Shown here: piece after piece, positions 5,966-6,726 of the stretch
How positions within the stretch are numbered: position 1 is the stretch's first letter
Layout: each line of letters begins with the position of its first letter
Assembly: GCA_022707725.1 (NCBI GenBank)
Contig: JAKJAB010000196.1
Span: 1-6,726 of the forward strand
Source of the DNA: Chloroflexota bacterium
GTDB taxonomy: Bacteria; Chloroflexota; Anaerolineae; B4-G1; SLSP01
DNA length: 6,726 nt
Direction: 5' to 3'
Notes under the pieces: generated by a model
The model's input: the letters and a program-made list of their open reading frames with translations, nothing else
Database searches by the model: none
What the model was told of the DNA's origin: nothing
Program-made: the position numbers and the translations under genes

Positions 5966-5974
5966 TGCTATAAT
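5966..5974 (+). promoter_or_regulatory. Extended -10 promoter for the 140-aa gene and HNH nuclease
   Basis: TGCTATAAT is a perfect sigma-70-type -10 box (TATAAT, 5969-5974) with the TG extension that can substitute for a -35 box. No good -35 hexamer is visible at 16-18 bp; TTGTGT at 5943-5948 is 20 bp away. Transcription would start near 5981, leaving a leader of about 18 bases that includes the ribosome site. The box lies in the 65-bp divergent gap with cimA, so the cimA promoter must share or overlap this space. Confidence 0.7.
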
Positions 5975-5984
5975 GGAATTCAGT

Positions 5985-5990
5985 AAGGAG
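5985..5990 (+). promoter_or_regulatory. Ribosome binding site of the 140-aa gene
   Basis: AAGGAG, 8 bases before the ATG at 5999. It favours this start over the in-frame ATG at 6011. Confidence 0.75.
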
Positions 5991-5998
5991 CGAAAGAA

Positions 5999-6421
5999 AT
6001 GACAACACGTATGGTTCCCGTTATGATTCCCGAACCCCTTTACCGGCGGCTGGAACGCACTTCCGCCAAAATCCGCCGCCCGGTGAACGACGTGGTTGCC
6101 TCGACCCTTGCCGCGATGTTGCCGCCGTCGCCGGATTTATCGGATGATTTGGCCGACGAGCTATCCGGCATGATATGGTTCAGCGACGAAAAACTCTACT
6201 CGGCCACTCAACCCACATTCACGCCCACAATGCAAGCCCGGCTCGCTACGTTGAACGAGATCAGCGACGAACGCCCGCTAACGCCAAACGAAGAGAAAGA
6301 ACAGATGCGCCTGTTAGCGCAATACGAACGTTCGATCCTGCGTCGCGCTCAGGCCTATGCTATCCTGGCACAACGCGGGCATCCCATCCCCAACTATAAC
6401 GATTTGCCGCCTATCTTATGA
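5999..6421 (+). CDS. Conserved hypothetical protein with ribbon-helix-helix-like N-terminus, HNH partner
   Basis: A 140-residue soluble protein of no assigned function. Residues 5-41 read as a beta strand (VPVMIP) followed by two helices (LYRRLERTSAKI and VNDVVASTLAAML), the pattern of ribbon-helix-helix DNA-binding antitoxins, though this is only a pattern match. The middle holds DLSDDLADELSGMIWFSDEKLYS (46-68), and the C-terminal half is a charged helical region (LTPNEEKEQMRLLAQYERSILRRAQAYAILAQRG, 94-127) resembling proteins I recall beside HNH nucleases in Cyanobacteria and Chloroflexota. It has its own promoter and ribosome site. Its stop overlaps the next gene's start (ATGA at 6418-6421), so the two are probably translationally coupled and may act together, for example as a regulator or binding partner of the nuclease. 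That role is inferred. Confidence 0.8.
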   Translation: MTTRMVPVMIPEPLYRRLERTSAKIRRPVNDVVASTLAAMLPPSPDLSDDLADELSGMIWFSDEKLYSATQPTFTPTMQARLATLNEISDERPLTPNEEKEQMRLLAQYERSILRRAQAYAILAQRGHPIPNYNDLPPIL

Positions 6422-6726
6422 GCCGTGGCGCAATCCCCCAAGCCTTACGACGCTGGCTGGAAACGCTTGGCGAATGGTGCGAATACTGCGGCACTTCCGA
6501 ACGCGTCACCGGCATCCCGCTCGAAGCAGACCACATTCAACCCCACTCACAACTTGGTGCAACCGAACAGACGAACTTATGTCGCGCCTGCGCTTCCTGC
6601 AATGTCTACAAAGGCGATCTGACCGAGGCAATAGATTCCAAAACCGGTGAAACTACGCCACTGTTCAACCCTCGCACGCAAAACTGGGCAGACCATTTCA
6701 TCTGGAGCGCCGACGGCATCCAAATT
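6418..6726 (+). CDS. HNH endonuclease, 3'-truncated by the window edge
   Basis: The frame stays open to the last base, giving 103 residues of an HNH-type metal-dependent nuclease. The zinc-binding cysteine pairs are CEYC (21-24) and CASC (58-61), the nuclease core has DHI (38-40) with H39 as the expected catalytic histidine, then NLCRAC (53-58) and CNVYKG (61-66). The following PLFNPRTQNWADHFIW (81-96) is the tail seen in a group of small bacterial HNH proteins that usually ends a few dozen residues later. The C-terminus is therefore outside the window. The start overlaps the upstream gene by ATGA. The DNA target and biological role (defence, homing or repair) cannot be told from the sequence. 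Confidence 0.9.
   Translation, partial: MSRGAIPQALRRWLETLGEWCEYCGTSERVTGIPLEADHIQPHSQLGATEQTNLCRACASCNVYKGDLTEAIDSKTGETTPLFNPRTQNWADHFIWSADGIQI

Noticed and set aside
1..6726. CRISPR array, tRNA, rRNA, insertion sequence or riboswitch
   Set aside because: No spaced direct repeats, cloverleaf, transposase motifs or recognisable leader were seen; gaps between genes are all under 130 bases.

Overview
The window reads as a piece of a free-living bacterial chromosome, GC-rich except for one AT-richer gene, and most like Chloroflexota (Anaerolineae-like). That placement is an inference. It rests on the mix of families: a CimA/LeuB branched-chain amino-acid pair, a TumE-family toxin, a HigBA remnant, a B3/B4-domain protein and a small ORF plus HNH-nuclease cassette. 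No rRNA, tRNA, CRISPR array or insertion sequence is visible.

Layout. On the + strand the window opens with the 3' part of a TumE-family toxin gene (3-269). A 126-bp convergent gap follows (270-395), holding two interleaved 8-bp inverted repeats. From 5933 down to 396 everything lies on the minus strand, closely packed like one long operon. In transcription order it is: cimA (citramalate synthase), a GNAT acetyltransferase, a truncated higB toxin remnant, an intact higA antitoxin, a zinc-ribbon/two-helix membrane protein carrying an EF-Tu domain 2, a B3/B4-domain protein, an AT-rich single-helix membrane protein, and leuB (3-isopropylmalate dehydrogenase). A 65-bp divergent intergenic region (5934-5998) carries a strong + strand promoter. 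It drives a 140-aa protein with a ribbon-helix-helix-like N-terminus, followed by an HNH endonuclease gene that overlaps it by ATGA and runs off the right edge.

How the genes work together. CimA makes citramalate from pyruvate and acetyl-CoA, the first step of the threonine-independent isoleucine route. LeuB is the oxidative decarboxylase used in leucine synthesis and usually also in the citramalate route. The isomerase genes leuC and leuD needed between them are not here. The five genes and one remnant between cimA and leuB have no evident link to amino-acid synthesis and look like accumulated accessory genes. The clearest sign is the GNAT/higB junction, where the toxin has lost its N-terminal half while its antitoxin stays intact. 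The most unusual protein architecture is the membrane-anchored EF-Tu domain 2 protein. No gap longer than 300 bases lacks a gene.
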